Positions 1 to 9,982 of a DNA stretch of 24,196 nt are shown here, in pieces. The stretch is taken from NCBI GenBank assembly GCA_910890315.1, contig CAJVGD010000044.1, forward strand, positions 1 through 24,196, read 5' to 3'. Numbering within the stretch: the stretch's first letter is position 1; each line of letters starts with the position of its first letter. The position numbers and the translations under genes were made by a program. The notes under the pieces were generated by a model. It was not told where the DNA came from, made no database searches, and worked only from the letters and a program-made list of their open reading frames with translations. The stretch is from Serendipita indica DSM 11827 (Eukaryota > Basidiomycota > Agaricomycetes > Sebacinales > Serendipitaceae).

Positions 1-284
1 CTGTTTCGGCCCTTGTCTCTCGACCTCAGGTAAGAGCGCCTTTGCAGCCCGTAATAACTCATGATGTATTGTTAGAAGCGTCGAATATTGACGATGAAGA
101 AGAAGAATTCGCGTCGTAGAGGATACAATGGCCAGGTTGAATGGTGTCATCGAAGCGGCCACGAATAGGCTATCAGCCTTGGAAGAGCACTTGGCGCGCA
201 ATGTACGAGATTTGCAGGATTAAGCGGAGGCGAATCGCCGTGACCAGTGAAGGAGATAACTTTCATATGAATTTTGAAATATGA
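1..284 (+). CDS. 3' end of an unrecognised coiled-coil protein gene (partial)
   Basis: Only the last part of this gene is in the window. A clean GT-AG intron lies at 30-75 (GTAAGAG donor, TTAG acceptor). Reading across it gives an acidic stretch (IDDEEEEF), then a heptad-like helix (TMARLNGVIEAATNRLSALE, followed by EHLARNVRDLQD), then a basic patch (KRRR), ending in HMNFEI and a TGA at 282-284. Reading the whole stretch needs about two one-base frame changes, at about 113 and about 222, in line with the indel noise seen elsewhere in the window. The helical segment suggests a structural or complex-forming protein. I do not recognise the family. The coding call rests on the intron and the amphipathic helix. 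Confidence 0.45.
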
Positions 285-325
285 TTGTTCGAATGATAAA
301 AGGCACACCACCTCGAACAAGCTGA

Positions 326-690
326 TCATGGTCAGGCAGAAGTGCTGCATTTGATAACCAAATCGAATCTTACAAATATAACCTGAATTTAGGATCCCCA
401 TATGCGCATCATGCTTGTCTTACTGAACGATGGTGGGATATGTATAGTCGCCGTGCCGAGCTCTTGTACGAGGGCTCGGCAAATTACAAATCTCTGTCAA
501 AACGTGAGTATATATCGTGTACATAATCTTAGAGACAAACTCAGCTTTGCTGCGAGTGGGTCTTGTCCGTACGAGGCTCGGGCCAATCCTATCTGGCAAT
601 GACAGAGTTACTACCAACAAGCCACCCGATCCTTTCGAGCCTACAAGACAACCTACGGCAGCATTTCTAAGATCAGTCATTTCGGGATAA
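326..690 (+). CDS. Possible unrecognised gene or exon pair (fragment)
   Basis: An open frame starts after a stop at 323-325 and reads a protein-like segment (NLNLGSPYAHHACLTERWWD, then MYSRRAELLYEGSANYKSL). It reaches a GTGAGT donor at 504. Removing a 41 bp intron (504-544, ending ACTCAG) continues in phase to a Pro/Thr-rich C-terminus (NKPPDPFEPTRQPTAAFL) with a TAA at 688-690. No convincing start codon is seen, so this may be a further exon of the gene to its left or a gene whose 5' end is obscured by a frameshift. Family not recognised. Confidence 0.33.
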
Positions 691-845
691 ACCAGACAGG
701 ACGCTTGGCAGCGATACGTCGGTTTTTGGCAAAAGCACATCCTACATCATTTAATTGTCATGAGTGTGAACAACAGAAGACGTACGTTCCAGCGTGTTGG
801 GTCACCTCGGGACTCTGACTCTGTATACAGTTCCAGAGGGCATAA

Positions 846-1040
846 TCACCAGAGAAGGACGTGTCCACTAGCAGAATTCAGCACCAAGGTGTCCTGAAAT
901 CCACTCAAGCCGTCCTCCAATTCATCTGCAGCCTGGGATGCAATACGACGAGACAACGTCGAAGTGGGCCAATCTAGAAAAGTGATGAATGCGCGTATGT
1001 GAGGTCCTAGAGTCTGGTCGGTAATATTGATGTCCCCCAT
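846..1040 (-). CDS. Small hypothetical protein (64 aa)
   Basis: A 64-codon ORF begins MGDINITDQTLGPHIRAF and reads as an ordinary soluble protein (FLDWPTSTLSRRIASQAADE) with no membrane segment. The ATG at 1040-1038 lies 41 bp downstream of a minus-strand TATATAAAA at 1089-1081, a reasonable core-promoter position, which is the main reason to list it. The ORF is short and the family is not recognised. It could be the first exon of a longer gene, but no continuation is visible below 846. Confidence 0.28.
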   Translation of the reverse strand: MGDINITDQTLGPHIRAFITFLDWPTSTLSRRIASQAADELEDGLSGFQDTLVLNSASGHVLLW

Positions 1041-1080
1041 AGTAGCAGCATCGTTGCTCTTCAGGAGCCAACCGGTGTCA

Positions 1081-1089
1081 TTTTATATA
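1081..1089 (-). promoter_or_regulatory. TATA-like element for the 846-1040 ORF
   Basis: On the minus strand the sequence reads TATATAAAA, 41 bp before the ATG at 1040. It is inferred to be a core promoter from position and sequence only. Confidence 0.3.
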
Positions 1090-1216
1090 GCCGACGAGTG
1101 CACATAACAAACTAGACTCTTGTGAATAGTACTACGCTTGCTGGTAAACGCATGCCATGGACTATTGTTACTCCATAGAATCAAGTCAACTGTGGCCGTC
1201 ACTGCTTTGGAGGTCA

Positions 1217-1227
1217 TATATATAAGG
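1217..1227 (+). promoter_or_regulatory. TATA-like element facing right
   Basis: The plus strand reads TATATATAAGG, followed about 30 bp later by a pyrimidine-rich CTTGTTCTCATT that could be an initiator, then a T-rich stretch ending in TTTTATAG near 1300. No convincing plus-strand gene follows before the minisatellite. The element faces away from the one at 1081-1089, so 1090-1216 could be a divergent promoter. Confidence 0.22.
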
Positions 1228-1589
1228 AGGCAGGTCGCTCTGGCTTGTTCTCATTAACATCGAGTTTCTTGAATTTGTTTTTATTCCGGATTTTTATAGG
1301 TCCGTCAGGACCTACGCAGTGGCTATTCTATGTAATGATACATGCGTTCAGAAAATTTTACATTGATGATTGGTAGTAGTGTCCAGGGAACCATTACATG
1401 CGTAACGATGAGCCCAGACTGCATCATATGTCGCCCGTCCTGGGACTGGGGTGAGGTTGGAATGTCAGTTGGTAAACCTGCCGGAATCAGGACACGCTTG
1501 TCAACCTTGCGGTTGAACAAGTCAGAACCCTAACTAACTCCAGTGCCCGACTGATGCTTGATGAGGAAGACAGCTGGTGTGGTAGATAA

Positions 1590-2660
1590 CACTTGGACGA
1601 TTGGCTGGAAGAAAAAGCCAGGTCGAGGGGAGACGACCGACTGGTAGAGAAGCCAGGCCGAGGGGAGACGACCGACTGGAAGAAAGAGTCAGGTCGAGGG
1701 GAGACGACCGACGAGTAGAGAAGCCAGGTCGAGGGACGACATGACTGGGTAGAGAAAAGCTTCAGTCGAGGGAGACGACTGAACTGGTAGAGAAGCTCAT
1801 CGTCGAGGAGACGACAACTGGCAGGTAAGCCAGGCCGAGGAGACGACCGACTGGAAGAAAGATCAGGTCGAGGGAACGACGACGACAAAGAAGCCAGGTC
1901 GAGGAGACGACCGACGAGTAGAGAAGCCAGGTCGAGGGAGACAACCGACTGGAAGAAAAAGTCAGGTCGAGGAAGACACGACCGACTAAAAAAAAGAGTC
2001 AGGTCGAGGAGAGACGACCAACAGCTCGAGTCGAAAGACGACTCGAACTAAGCCAGGTCGAGGAGACAACCGACTGGAAGAAAAATCAGGTCGAGGAGAC
2101 GACCGATTGGTAGAAAAAGCCAGGTCGAGGAGAACGACAACTAAAAAGAAAATCAAATCGAAAGGAGAGACGACCTGGTAGAAAAGCCAAATCGAGAGAC
2201 AACAACGGAAAGAAAAAATCAAATCGAGGGAACATGCTCCGACTGGAAGAAAAAAATCAAATCAAAGAGGAGACGACCGATTGGTAGAGAAAACCAGGTC
2301 GAGGGAGACGGCCGCTGGCAGAAAATCAGATCGAAAGAGAGACAACCAGCTGGAAGAAAATCAGGTCGAAAGGAAGATGTCGACGATCATCGCGCCAAAT
2401 CAAAGAAGCGACTCACTCGAAGAAAGATTCGAAGGACTGGTCAGAAAAATGCCAGGTCGAGAGGAGACGACAACTGGAAGAAAAAGTCAAATCGAGGAAG
2501 AGGATCAAATCAGGAAGAACAGAAATGGCAGTCGAATCAAAGACGAACTGGAAGAAGAAAGAATCAGGTCGAGGGGAGACGACCGACGAGTAGAGAAGCC
2601 GGGTCGAGGGGAGACGCCCGACAAGTAGAGAGAGCCAGCGGAGGGGAGACGACTGGGTTT
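1590..2660. repeat. Degenerate ~35 bp minisatellite, ~28 units, each with a hairpin core
   Basis: Tandem units start at 1621, 1656, 1692 and 1727, giving a 35-36 bp period that continues with drift to about 2660. A typical unit is GGTCGAGGGGAGACGACC, then GACTGGTAGAGAAGCCA. The core is an inverted repeat, GGTCG and CGACC, around a purine loop of 5-9 bases. The spacer alternates between GACTGGTAGAGAAGCCA-like and GACTGGAAGAAAGAGTCA-like forms. The two ends are closest to consensus; the middle (about 2040-2550) is most diverged, with many AATCGA variants. One strand is strongly purine-rich. The period is not a multiple of three overall and frames change from unit to unit, so ORFs across it are not genes. 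Confidence 0.9.
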
Positions 2661-3682
2661 GTGCGGTTGGATGACCAGACACCACGAAGAGATCCCTCAA
2701 ACAGCGAGTGCAACCTTGGCGGCTGCACAATCAAGGAGCCAAAGATCAAATATTAGTCAGAAAGACTGTTTTAAGGTCGTTCCGGGCCCCGTTTCAGTGA
2801 TAGCCAAAGTATGAGTCTCGTTATTTTCGCGGCAAAAATGTACGTACTGTTTGATCGAGTCATCTAGTACCGCTGCAGGCAACTATCTACGCCCTCATAG
2901 AGCAAGATTTGTACCTCTCAGGATCCAGGACGCTGTGAATGGAGGCAAGGGGCGTATCGTCACAGCCAATAGGACTTTCAATGAGCTCAGGACGAAGAGG
3001 ACAAAAGCCACAGACCTCTGCGATAGAAAACAAGGAGTCGCCTTATAAGACAGGGGGACGCACATTGTCTGGACGGATGGTAGGAGAGGGTCGAAGTTGC
3101 GAGGCATAGGGTTTGGCCACCGGATAAACAAAAGAATAACTACCATCGATATCCGAGGAGGCCAAGAAGCCGAGTTGCGACACTCCGTCGGATTCTGTGG
3201 GCTTTCTCCGTTTCTGGGTCTCATCCAGTCCTCCCTTTTCGCCTGTAGTTCATGCTCCCTTGTAGTCGCTCCCCCAGGTCCGGCCTGTTAATCGCATGAA
3301 ATTAGTTGTGCCATTGCATTAGGAATTTGCTACTAAGCTTCCTCAGCTCTCGCTCCGTCTTTCGGTGTGTTGACTCGAGGCTCCTCATGCCCTTGAAGAC
3401 ACCGGGATCCGATCCGGCAGAAATCTAATAAGGCGATGGACCTGAAACCAAACTTGCACGTTGTAAATCTTCTCCTCGAGCACAATGCCTAAATATCAAG
3501 AGGCCAGTCGATTGAAGGCAGCGTCACAATATACAACGACAAGGCTACACCCCTTCCTGAGATGTTTCCTCCCCATACTCAACTTCAATCCAAGAAACGT
3601 CAGTAACGCCAACTGGTAGACCCTTCCATCGCCCCCCTAATCTACAAGTCCTTCGCACGAAGAAGTCCGGAGAATTGATCCG
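2661..3682. other. Gene-poor stretch, nothing recognised
   Basis: Several mid-sized ORFs overlap on both strands (for example 2895-3224 minus and 2851-3048 plus). None has a recognisable motif, a consistent intron or a good start context. I see no terminal repeats or transposase-like motif either. Confidence 0.4.
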
Positions 3683-4289
3683 ATGGACGAACTTGCAAGC
3701 CCATGGAGCGAGCTCGTTGCGATGCAAGGTCCCATGTTTGGGAATCTTGAACGCCTATACCGCGCATATCGTCCTCGTTTGCCACTCCATGAGGACACCT
3801 TCCAAAAAATTCGAATCTTCCTTTTGCAAAACAACATCTCCGACGACCCGGTCAAGGTGAAGGCCAAAAAAATGGTCCAGGAGCTTTGGGACCGCAACGA
3901 GCGGCAGTGGATTACGGATGCAACTTCAAGGCCTTGCGGCATCCGGGTCAAGAATGGGAAGCTGAACGAGGACGACGCCGACTCGTGGCACATTGTCCAT
4001 CTTCTATTTCGCAAGTCACACCGGGTGTCAGCCATTCCCCACATCTGGCGCGATGCGTTGGTGCTTCTCAAGATAACGCAGCTTCCGAGCCATGACATGG
4101 AAGAACCTTTGATCAGTCTCGAGCGTTTGCAAGATCATCAGTGGTCTCCGTGGTTGTATAACCGGTCGAGAGCCCATTGCCTTTGAAGTCGTCGCGCACC
4201 TATTAGCCGCAAGCGGTAAGTCGCACAAGTGGCGAAGAGGAAGTTGGTTGCGTATGTGTGGAACGTGCTATGAAGAGCACGGAAGTTGA
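3683..4289 (+). CDS. Hypothetical protein, unrecognised, ~200 aa
   Basis: The frame opens at ATG 3683 (MDELASPWSELVAMQGPMF) with a stop a few codons upstream, and runs 167 codons. The composition is protein-like: a basic helical part (VKVKAKKMVQELWDRNERQW), then LNEDDADSWHIVHLLFRKSH, then a Trp-rich part ending HQWSPWLYNRSR. An apparent one-base slip near 4155 moves the frame. The continuation PIAFEVVAHLLAASGKSHKW, then RRGSWLRMCGTCYEEHGS, ends at a TGA at 4287-4289. No intron is needed, signal peptide and membrane segments are absent, and I do not recognise the family. The antisense ORFs here are shadows. Confidence 0.5.
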
Positions 4290-6879
4290 GAGCGAGCTCT
4301 TGTCTGTAGACAGCGTCTCGAGTAACATGCCTTTCTTTTCACTATGACACTTCGATGGAAATTATTCACCGTGCAAATATGATGCATAATGAAATTAATT
4401 CGATCGTAAGAAGTGATACCAAACCGTTACACACTGTCCAGATGTCAGGAGCGACAGGGAGATGAACAATAGTTCTAATAAACAGTGGGATCAACATTTG
4501 TGCGCATAGACAGAGATCGTACCTCTAGGAGTAACCCTGTCTTTTGTTTGGCAACTGCAAACTCAACCGATTGGAATGCATGGCATTGAGATGATGATAG
4601 AATGGGTGGACCTACCCTTATCGAAGTTAGCTACAAGGTCTGTAGCAATCTTGTTCCTGACGTTCTTGCACGTTTCTGAAGTGGTTGCGTCTGGTTTCGT
4701 GGTCCAGGTAGCCGATGTTCCTAGAATCCAAGATACGTTTATCAAAGAGGAGGGGTATTGTTGCGCTGATCGGGTGCCAGAGGAATGAGTGCAGAGCGAC
4801 AAGTGTTGGTAGGAAAAGGAACCCGTGACGACGGCAGAGCCAAAGTAGTGGTATACAGCCCGCTCATGTCAGTTTAGGCCCTTGGGAGATTGGAACACGG
4901 CTGAAGTTGACATTACAATGAAAGCAGGGAAGACTTGAGGTCGAGCCAAAGGTTGGTCTTTGAAGCAATGTATGAATAGGATAGAACGTTGAGTTTGTGA
5001 TAAACTCCACGATCGAGGAATTGAGATGAGTTCCAAGGGTAGATGGGTTTGAGGTCGAGAGTGTTCACTGCAAGAACCGAGCGAATCTGTACAGGCGTCG
5101 TCGTAATTGGGGGAGCATTGGCCTCTATTCGACAACAGGGTAGGACTTACGAGGTATATGCCTCCCAATTGACGTCAAGTTCTGAGAAACAATCAATTTG
5201 AGTCTCTCTGAGCATGATTCACACACCATGAACGTGCGCGGCGTCTAATCTCAATTATTTGATGCCTATATCTCCTCTCTTCAATTATAGGCGCCGTTGA
5301 CCAGTCTAGCGTTCCATGATGGGCGTGTTTGCTTCAGAAGAAGAAGGTTGAATGGACTACAAGGCTAATACTACTATTGAGAGGACATTTAGGCTTGAAA
5401 CGATTGAGGGATGAGCACCTACATGACTATCTGCGCGGGCGGGCAGACAAACCCTCGCCCATCCAGTGTATAGTCACCGGGAGGTCGACTATGTGGCCGT
5501 GAAAGGCCTAAGCATAGTATCTATTAACCATAAACCTCTTAATCAGGCCGAATACTTGCAGAATCGGACCAGCAACATTAGTTCGCTGTTATTGGTGCAC
5601 TACCGGGCTATTCGTGGCTCCTGTTCTCCTCAAACGGTATTCGTGAGCTCATTTACCTCGTATTGATCCCTTCGTACTCAAAGGCCATCGGTTCTACCAC
5701 GTCCAATCGCGTAAGCAGTGCGTTTGTGCTCGAGGTTCAGAGCACATGTCTTGAGGCATTTTTTAAAGCTTCTTCCCGCATTCGTGTACCATATTTTGCA
5801 GTAAAGGCAGAGCTACTGCCAAGCAGCTGCACGGCGCTCATAGTGGCGGGAGCCAAGTTATCGAATCACAGCATCCGTTTGTGCGACGCTTTGGGCGCAC
5901 TTTGCTAGTTAGTGGAAACGCTACAGACACCAGAAAGACACATATATAGAGCACTATATTCACAATTCCTCATTTTCTTAGAGCTACGACAATTTGCCGC
6001 TCACAAGGTCTCTCTGGAACGGGTCTCATTAGGTGCCTTACAAGGCAATTGCCTTGCAAAGCACTTTCTAGTTTTCCGACAGGAGCTTCCACCTCTGCCT
6101 CAAAGACCGCATGACTATTGACGAGCTGTAGTGCGACACCACTGACTCGGCAGCAGGCCTCGATAATATTGCTATCCGTTAGCCCGCGGGGCAGAGGTAT
6201 AAGCCCTGTTGAACCAAATAGTATATAAATACATGGGTGACTTGTCTCTTCATATTTGTGATTTAGTTCAAATAACCCGAGTCGCGCTCTCAAGGCCGCT
6301 CCACAGTTTGGCTTCTTAAGTCTAATGACGTCGGTGTGCCACTAGTCTATCGATGGTCATCCTTTGTACGACGTTTACGAGCTGAACAGGGGAGATAGTG
6401 AGCGTGAGCTGCATAACGGCATAAGGAAAAGTCTAGAAAGACTCTGAGTGGTAAATGTAAGATACATAGGATAACTCGCCTTGTACAAGGCGGCTGAAAA
6501 AGACTTGAACCCACAGAAGCGACAAAGTATCCTGACAAAGGGCAACTCGAGAGTTCTATAGGACGCGGCGTATAGCCATCATGCACAAAATAAGGTAATT
6601 AGAATCAGAGAAGTCCAATTGGTATCCTCGGCAAGAAACGCAATGCCGTCCGAGCCTACAAAGCATCCGTGGAGCGACTATTGCCTTGTTCGGGAAATAG
6701 GACGGAATATACATTGGAGAAGAGATCAGGGACTGGCTAGGAAGAGTTGCAAGAAGAGAAGTCAACGTCATCGTAGTCAGTCAGAAGCCGGTTCAACTCA
6801 GTGGAGTCGTTAGCGTTAAGCTCCATAGATACCATTACCTAAAAACAGCGTACGGATAAGCCTCTATATTAGGTATTCT
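4290..6879. other. Long gene-poor region with only doubtful coding traces
   Basis: About 2.6 kb lacks any gene I can name. The best traces are on the minus strand: 5168-4869, and an alternative frame there reading NTLDLKPIYPWNSSQFLDRG, then 4802-4563 (INVSWILGTSATWTTKPDAT). They might be pieces of one decayed or unrecognised gene, but I could not link them with convincing splice sites. ORFs at 5466-6121 (plus), 5970-6293 (minus) and 6347-6771 (minus) have no recognisable motif. Confidence 0.35.
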
Positions 6880-7320
6880 GACAATATGGGAAGTCAACGA
6901 CATTGGCGGATGGCAGAGTCAATATTTGTCTAAGAGAATCACCCGCCCGCCGTGACCGTAAGCCCAGACAAAGACAGGCTTGCGAGCTTTCTCGAGTCCG
7001 ACGGTGAGTCCAAACGTTGATTGTAAGACAGTCTTCACCGGCAGGAGAAGGGTCTGGCGATTGTCCGGCTCCTGAGCCATGAGAGCCCAAACGCAGTCGC
7101 ATTACGGGTGACAGAGGGCGTCAAAAGTGGCTTTGGAGCCAGAAAACGAAGAGGTCCAACGGGAGGTTGAGCGAATGGGATGCCCAAGTATGCGTTTGTC
7201 GCATTCGAGACGGCTTTACCTCGTATTTGCCTGAAGTGGTCTGGATAATGGGCACTGCGCGCTTGGAAGCCAGCTAACGCGAGTGCAAGCCACAGCGTGA
7301 GATTTGCAGAGAGTTAGGGG
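6880..7320 (-). pseudogene. Truncated type-B carboxylesterase copy (N-terminal third)
   Basis: Reading down from about 7320 gives a start with a hydrophobic leader, then [20 protein letters not shown], the conserved N-terminal block of type-B carboxylesterases (alpha/beta hydrolase family PF00135). It is followed by [17 protein letters not shown] and a damaged version of the oxyanion-hole strand (PVFVWAYGHGG). These blocks lie in different frames. Nothing downstream of 6880 matches the rest of the family, so the nucleophile elbow and the catalytic His region are missing. The leader and first blocks closely parallel the full copy at 8090-9672 on the same strand, so this is best read as a truncated tandem duplicate. 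The loss of two thirds of the gene makes it dead whatever the base-calling quality. Confidence 0.72.
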
Positions 7321-8089
7321 CCATTGTTGCGCGAGACGACGAAACATTGTGCTTAGTAGTCTTATAGGCTGCCCTGGATGTTGATTGCGGCTTCTTTATC
7401 GTCACAAGAGCAGTGTTACATAGGGCCAACTATGGGGCCTTTGAACGGATCAATGCGGCTTCTGATCTTCCGTTACTGGGCGCCGTTCATTCTCGACTAT
7501 TGATATTGTAACATCGAGGTGAACCATCTCGAGTGTGTTGATCATCTGATCGAGGTTTTCAGGTGGAGTCGTCAATTCTCAAGATTCAGACTATGACAGG
7601 GCTCACCACTCCAACATGGGGTCCGTGCAATCAAATCAGGAAAATCAAGACTTGCCCTCTTCAGCAAAGTGATGTCGACTGCGAGCGGTGCAATTCGAAT
7701 CTGCATACTCACAGTTGTGCGATCTATCCAACGCATACAACGTGAGAGGTACAACCTCTTGGCAAGCCGTGGATGCTGCAACTCTGTGCTCAGGTCCCAT
7801 TTTCACAGCGTCCGCAATCCATGTGTACAAGTCGCCTGATCATCCACAGAATGCGGAATCCGAGCACCAGTCCTCGACGTCACCCCTTACTCCTTGTGTG
7901 ACCTCACGACGCAATGGCTTCGTCTTCACGACCGTTCTAAACGACATTGAAATTTTGTGGAACCGGATATTGCGAGACCGAAGCCACGCCAAGAGCTGGC
8001 TATTGACTTTAGGCGCACAATAGAGAAGTGCGTTTGAAATCATTGACCACGAGAAGACGATACAGCCAGGTTTCAGGTTAAACGACAGA
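7321..8089. other. Spacer between the two carboxylesterase copies, nothing recognised
   Basis: ORFs on both strands (7688-8023 plus, 7840-8127 minus, 7572-7830 minus) overlap heavily and show no family motif. The right end of the 7840-8127 minus ORF is an out-of-frame shadow of the esterase C-terminus. Confidence 0.4.
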
Positions 8090-9672
8090 CTAAAGGCCGA
8101 GACCCAATCCCGCACATCTAGAATCAAAAGAGGCCGGGTCTTCCAGTTGGATCGGATTCTGTAAATCAGTGCTGTTGTTGAATATGTCGACGAGTGCTAC
8201 TTCCAGGCCCATTGTACTTCTTCCAACCAAGCGACAGAAGGCCATCACTGGGGTTCACGACAAAGGCGCTCCATGCCTTTTGCAAGTATTCCGTGGCTGC
8301 CGAAGCAAGGCCAGGAAAGGCATTGAATAGGACAATTTGATCGGATGCGTGCCAGGAGCGAAGAGGTGGCGGAGATAGCGCACGGAAAATGGCCATGTAT
8401 CTATATCGATACACGGACACCAATGAAGAAGAATACCTAGATTCCCATTAGCGTGATGGCTTCAAGTCTCTGATTACGCACTTGGACTGCTGGCTGTCGT
8501 AGCACCTGAAGACGGACAGTCAACAGATCCGAAAAGTCTCGTTCAGCGTGTTTGTTGTCCGTCTACAACGAGAATGTCGCCTTCATTGTCAGTTGTCCCA
8601 GTTAACAACGGCTGAACAAAGTGTCAATGACAAGAGTAGACGGTGGTTCGCTGGCTCACAATTTTCGCAAACTTTCCTGCGCGACCTCTGGATTTGTACT
8701 CGGATTTGGAGAAGAGTGTGGTATTGTCGACAAACGGAGCAATTCCGAGTGTTCGTAGAGTTGAGCGCGTCCGTCAGTTGGGCAGCGCTTTTGTACATGC
8801 AGTCGAGCTGTGCTTTATAGTCTTTCCTTGAAGAGAGCACCCAACAGCGCTCGCAATATTGAGGAACGGATTGGGTCCTGCGGCTGGGAGACCAACAATT
8901 GGGATTGGAGGAGGGTCAGCGCCATGGATGCCTGTCCGCTCATAAGAATGGCACCGCGAATAGGTGGTCGGGATTCAAGCGTAGAGATACGCAGCGATAC
9001 TCCACCCAAGACTGTCCTCCAAGCGTAATCTGAGCCGGGTTTCCACCAAACGCTGCAATATTAGCGACGACCCATTCAACAGCGGTCCGTTGATCTCGGA
9101 GCCCAGCATTCGTATCCTTGTTTGGAATGGCTGGAGAGTTGCATAGCCAAAGACGTTGAGGCGATAGTTGAAGGACACGAAGACAACCTCTGGATGGCTG
9201 GTCGACCACGAGGTAAGATCATTAACTACGGTGTATCAGCTACGACACCTAGGTCGTAGAGAACGTACGCGCAGATCCAGACTGTCCTGAGTTCCAACCG
9301 CCACCATAGATCCAGATGAGGACGGGCTTTAGCCTCGGAGAGAGAGACCGGTGAAGTCCAGACATTGATCGTGAGACAGTCCTCACCAGAAGGAGATGGA
9401 TCCGTGGATTCGCTCTAGCTGGATACAGGAGAGGCCAAATGGGTGGCATTTCGTGGAGGATGGAGTCAAGAGAGATCGTGGCGCTAGAAACGAAGTGGCC
9501 CAACGGAGGTTAGGTTGAGCATAGGAATGCCCAAATAGGCGTTGGTCGTATTCGAGACGGCCTTTCCTTTCACTTTGCCCGACGTTGTTTGAACGACTGG
9601 AACTGCCTTGACGAGGCTAGCAATAGCGAACGGAAGCCACAACACGAGTATCTGGAGAGTTTTGGGGGTCAT
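8090..9672 (-). CDS. Secreted type-B carboxylesterase/lipase
   Basis: This is an alpha/beta hydrolase that would cleave carboxylic esters outside the cell. The start at 9672 gives a leader ([20 protein letters not shown]) and then the family blocks in order: [27 protein letters not shown], the oxyanion-hole [23 protein letters not shown], then [20 protein letters not shown] and [13 protein letters not shown], which carries the nucleophile Ser. [29 protein letters not shown] and the C-terminal YRYMAIF...SWHASD follow, with the likely catalytic His in the last. It ends near [12 protein letters not shown] with a TAG at 8092-8090. Introns of 43 bp (9226-9268) and 45 bp (8437-8481) fit. Several one-base frame breaks are scattered through it. 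Since every catalytic block is present, sequencing indels or very recent decay are both possible. Length of about 500 aa is normal for the family. Confidence 0.82.
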
Positions 9673-9982
9673 CTTTCAGTGGTCAGACTCTACAAACTCT
9701 TCGCTCGTCGTTTACCGTCGTCCTCCTATATGGTCGTCGCAATCCACCTTCAAACCAACTCTCCGGCGCGCGCTGTGTCAGGTTCCACTTCTGGCGTCGG
9801 TGACTCGGCGATGTATTCAAGTGGAAGACGTCGACTACTGAAGCCGAGGATGCCGTATCGACATTCGAGCATGTCTGACCTGCGGAAGCTTGTACAATGA
9901 GTTTGAATTGAAAGAATGGAGTATATATACACTGAAAGAATGAGTAAACTCGACCAGGGGAAACTGCCATCAACTGCGGGCC
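9673..9982. promoter_or_regulatory. Spacer: esterase 5' region and IMP dehydrogenase 3' region
   Basis: This 310 bp gap separates the stop of the IMP dehydrogenase gene (9983) from the start of the esterase (9672), both on the minus strand. A TATATATA at 9922-9929 is the only promoter-like element seen, 250 bp from the esterase ATG. ORFs here have no family motif. Confidence 0.3.

Larger units (their letters stand above)
1041..1589. other. Intergenic stretch without a recognised gene
   Basis: Apart from the two TATA-like elements I see only short overlapping ORFs on both strands (about 1323-1533) with no family resemblance and no intron signals that extend them. Confidence 0.4.

Noticed and set aside
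402-740. ORFs at 402-602 (plus) and 420-740 (minus)
   Set aside because: They overlap a better-supported spliced frame (326-690) and show no motif of their own.
1590-2660. CRISPR-like array with ~35 bp repeats
   Set aside because: Units abut with no unique spacers and are degenerate, and the host is a eukaryote. It is a minisatellite.
1487-2730. Minus-strand ORFs rich in VVSPRPGF-like repeats, and a plus-strand Arg/Glu-rich ORF at 2281-2628
   Set aside because: They are translations of the 35 bp minisatellite. The frame changes from unit to unit, and the bases lost and gained between units ignore codon phase.
2661-3682. Possible end of a transposable element next to the minisatellite
   Set aside because: No terminal repeats, target-site duplication or transposase-like motif could be seen by eye.
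7688-8023. 111-codon plus-strand ORF between the esterase copies
   Set aside because: No recognisable domain, overlapping minus ORFs of similar quality, and no promoter or intron signals. Kept as unassigned spacer.
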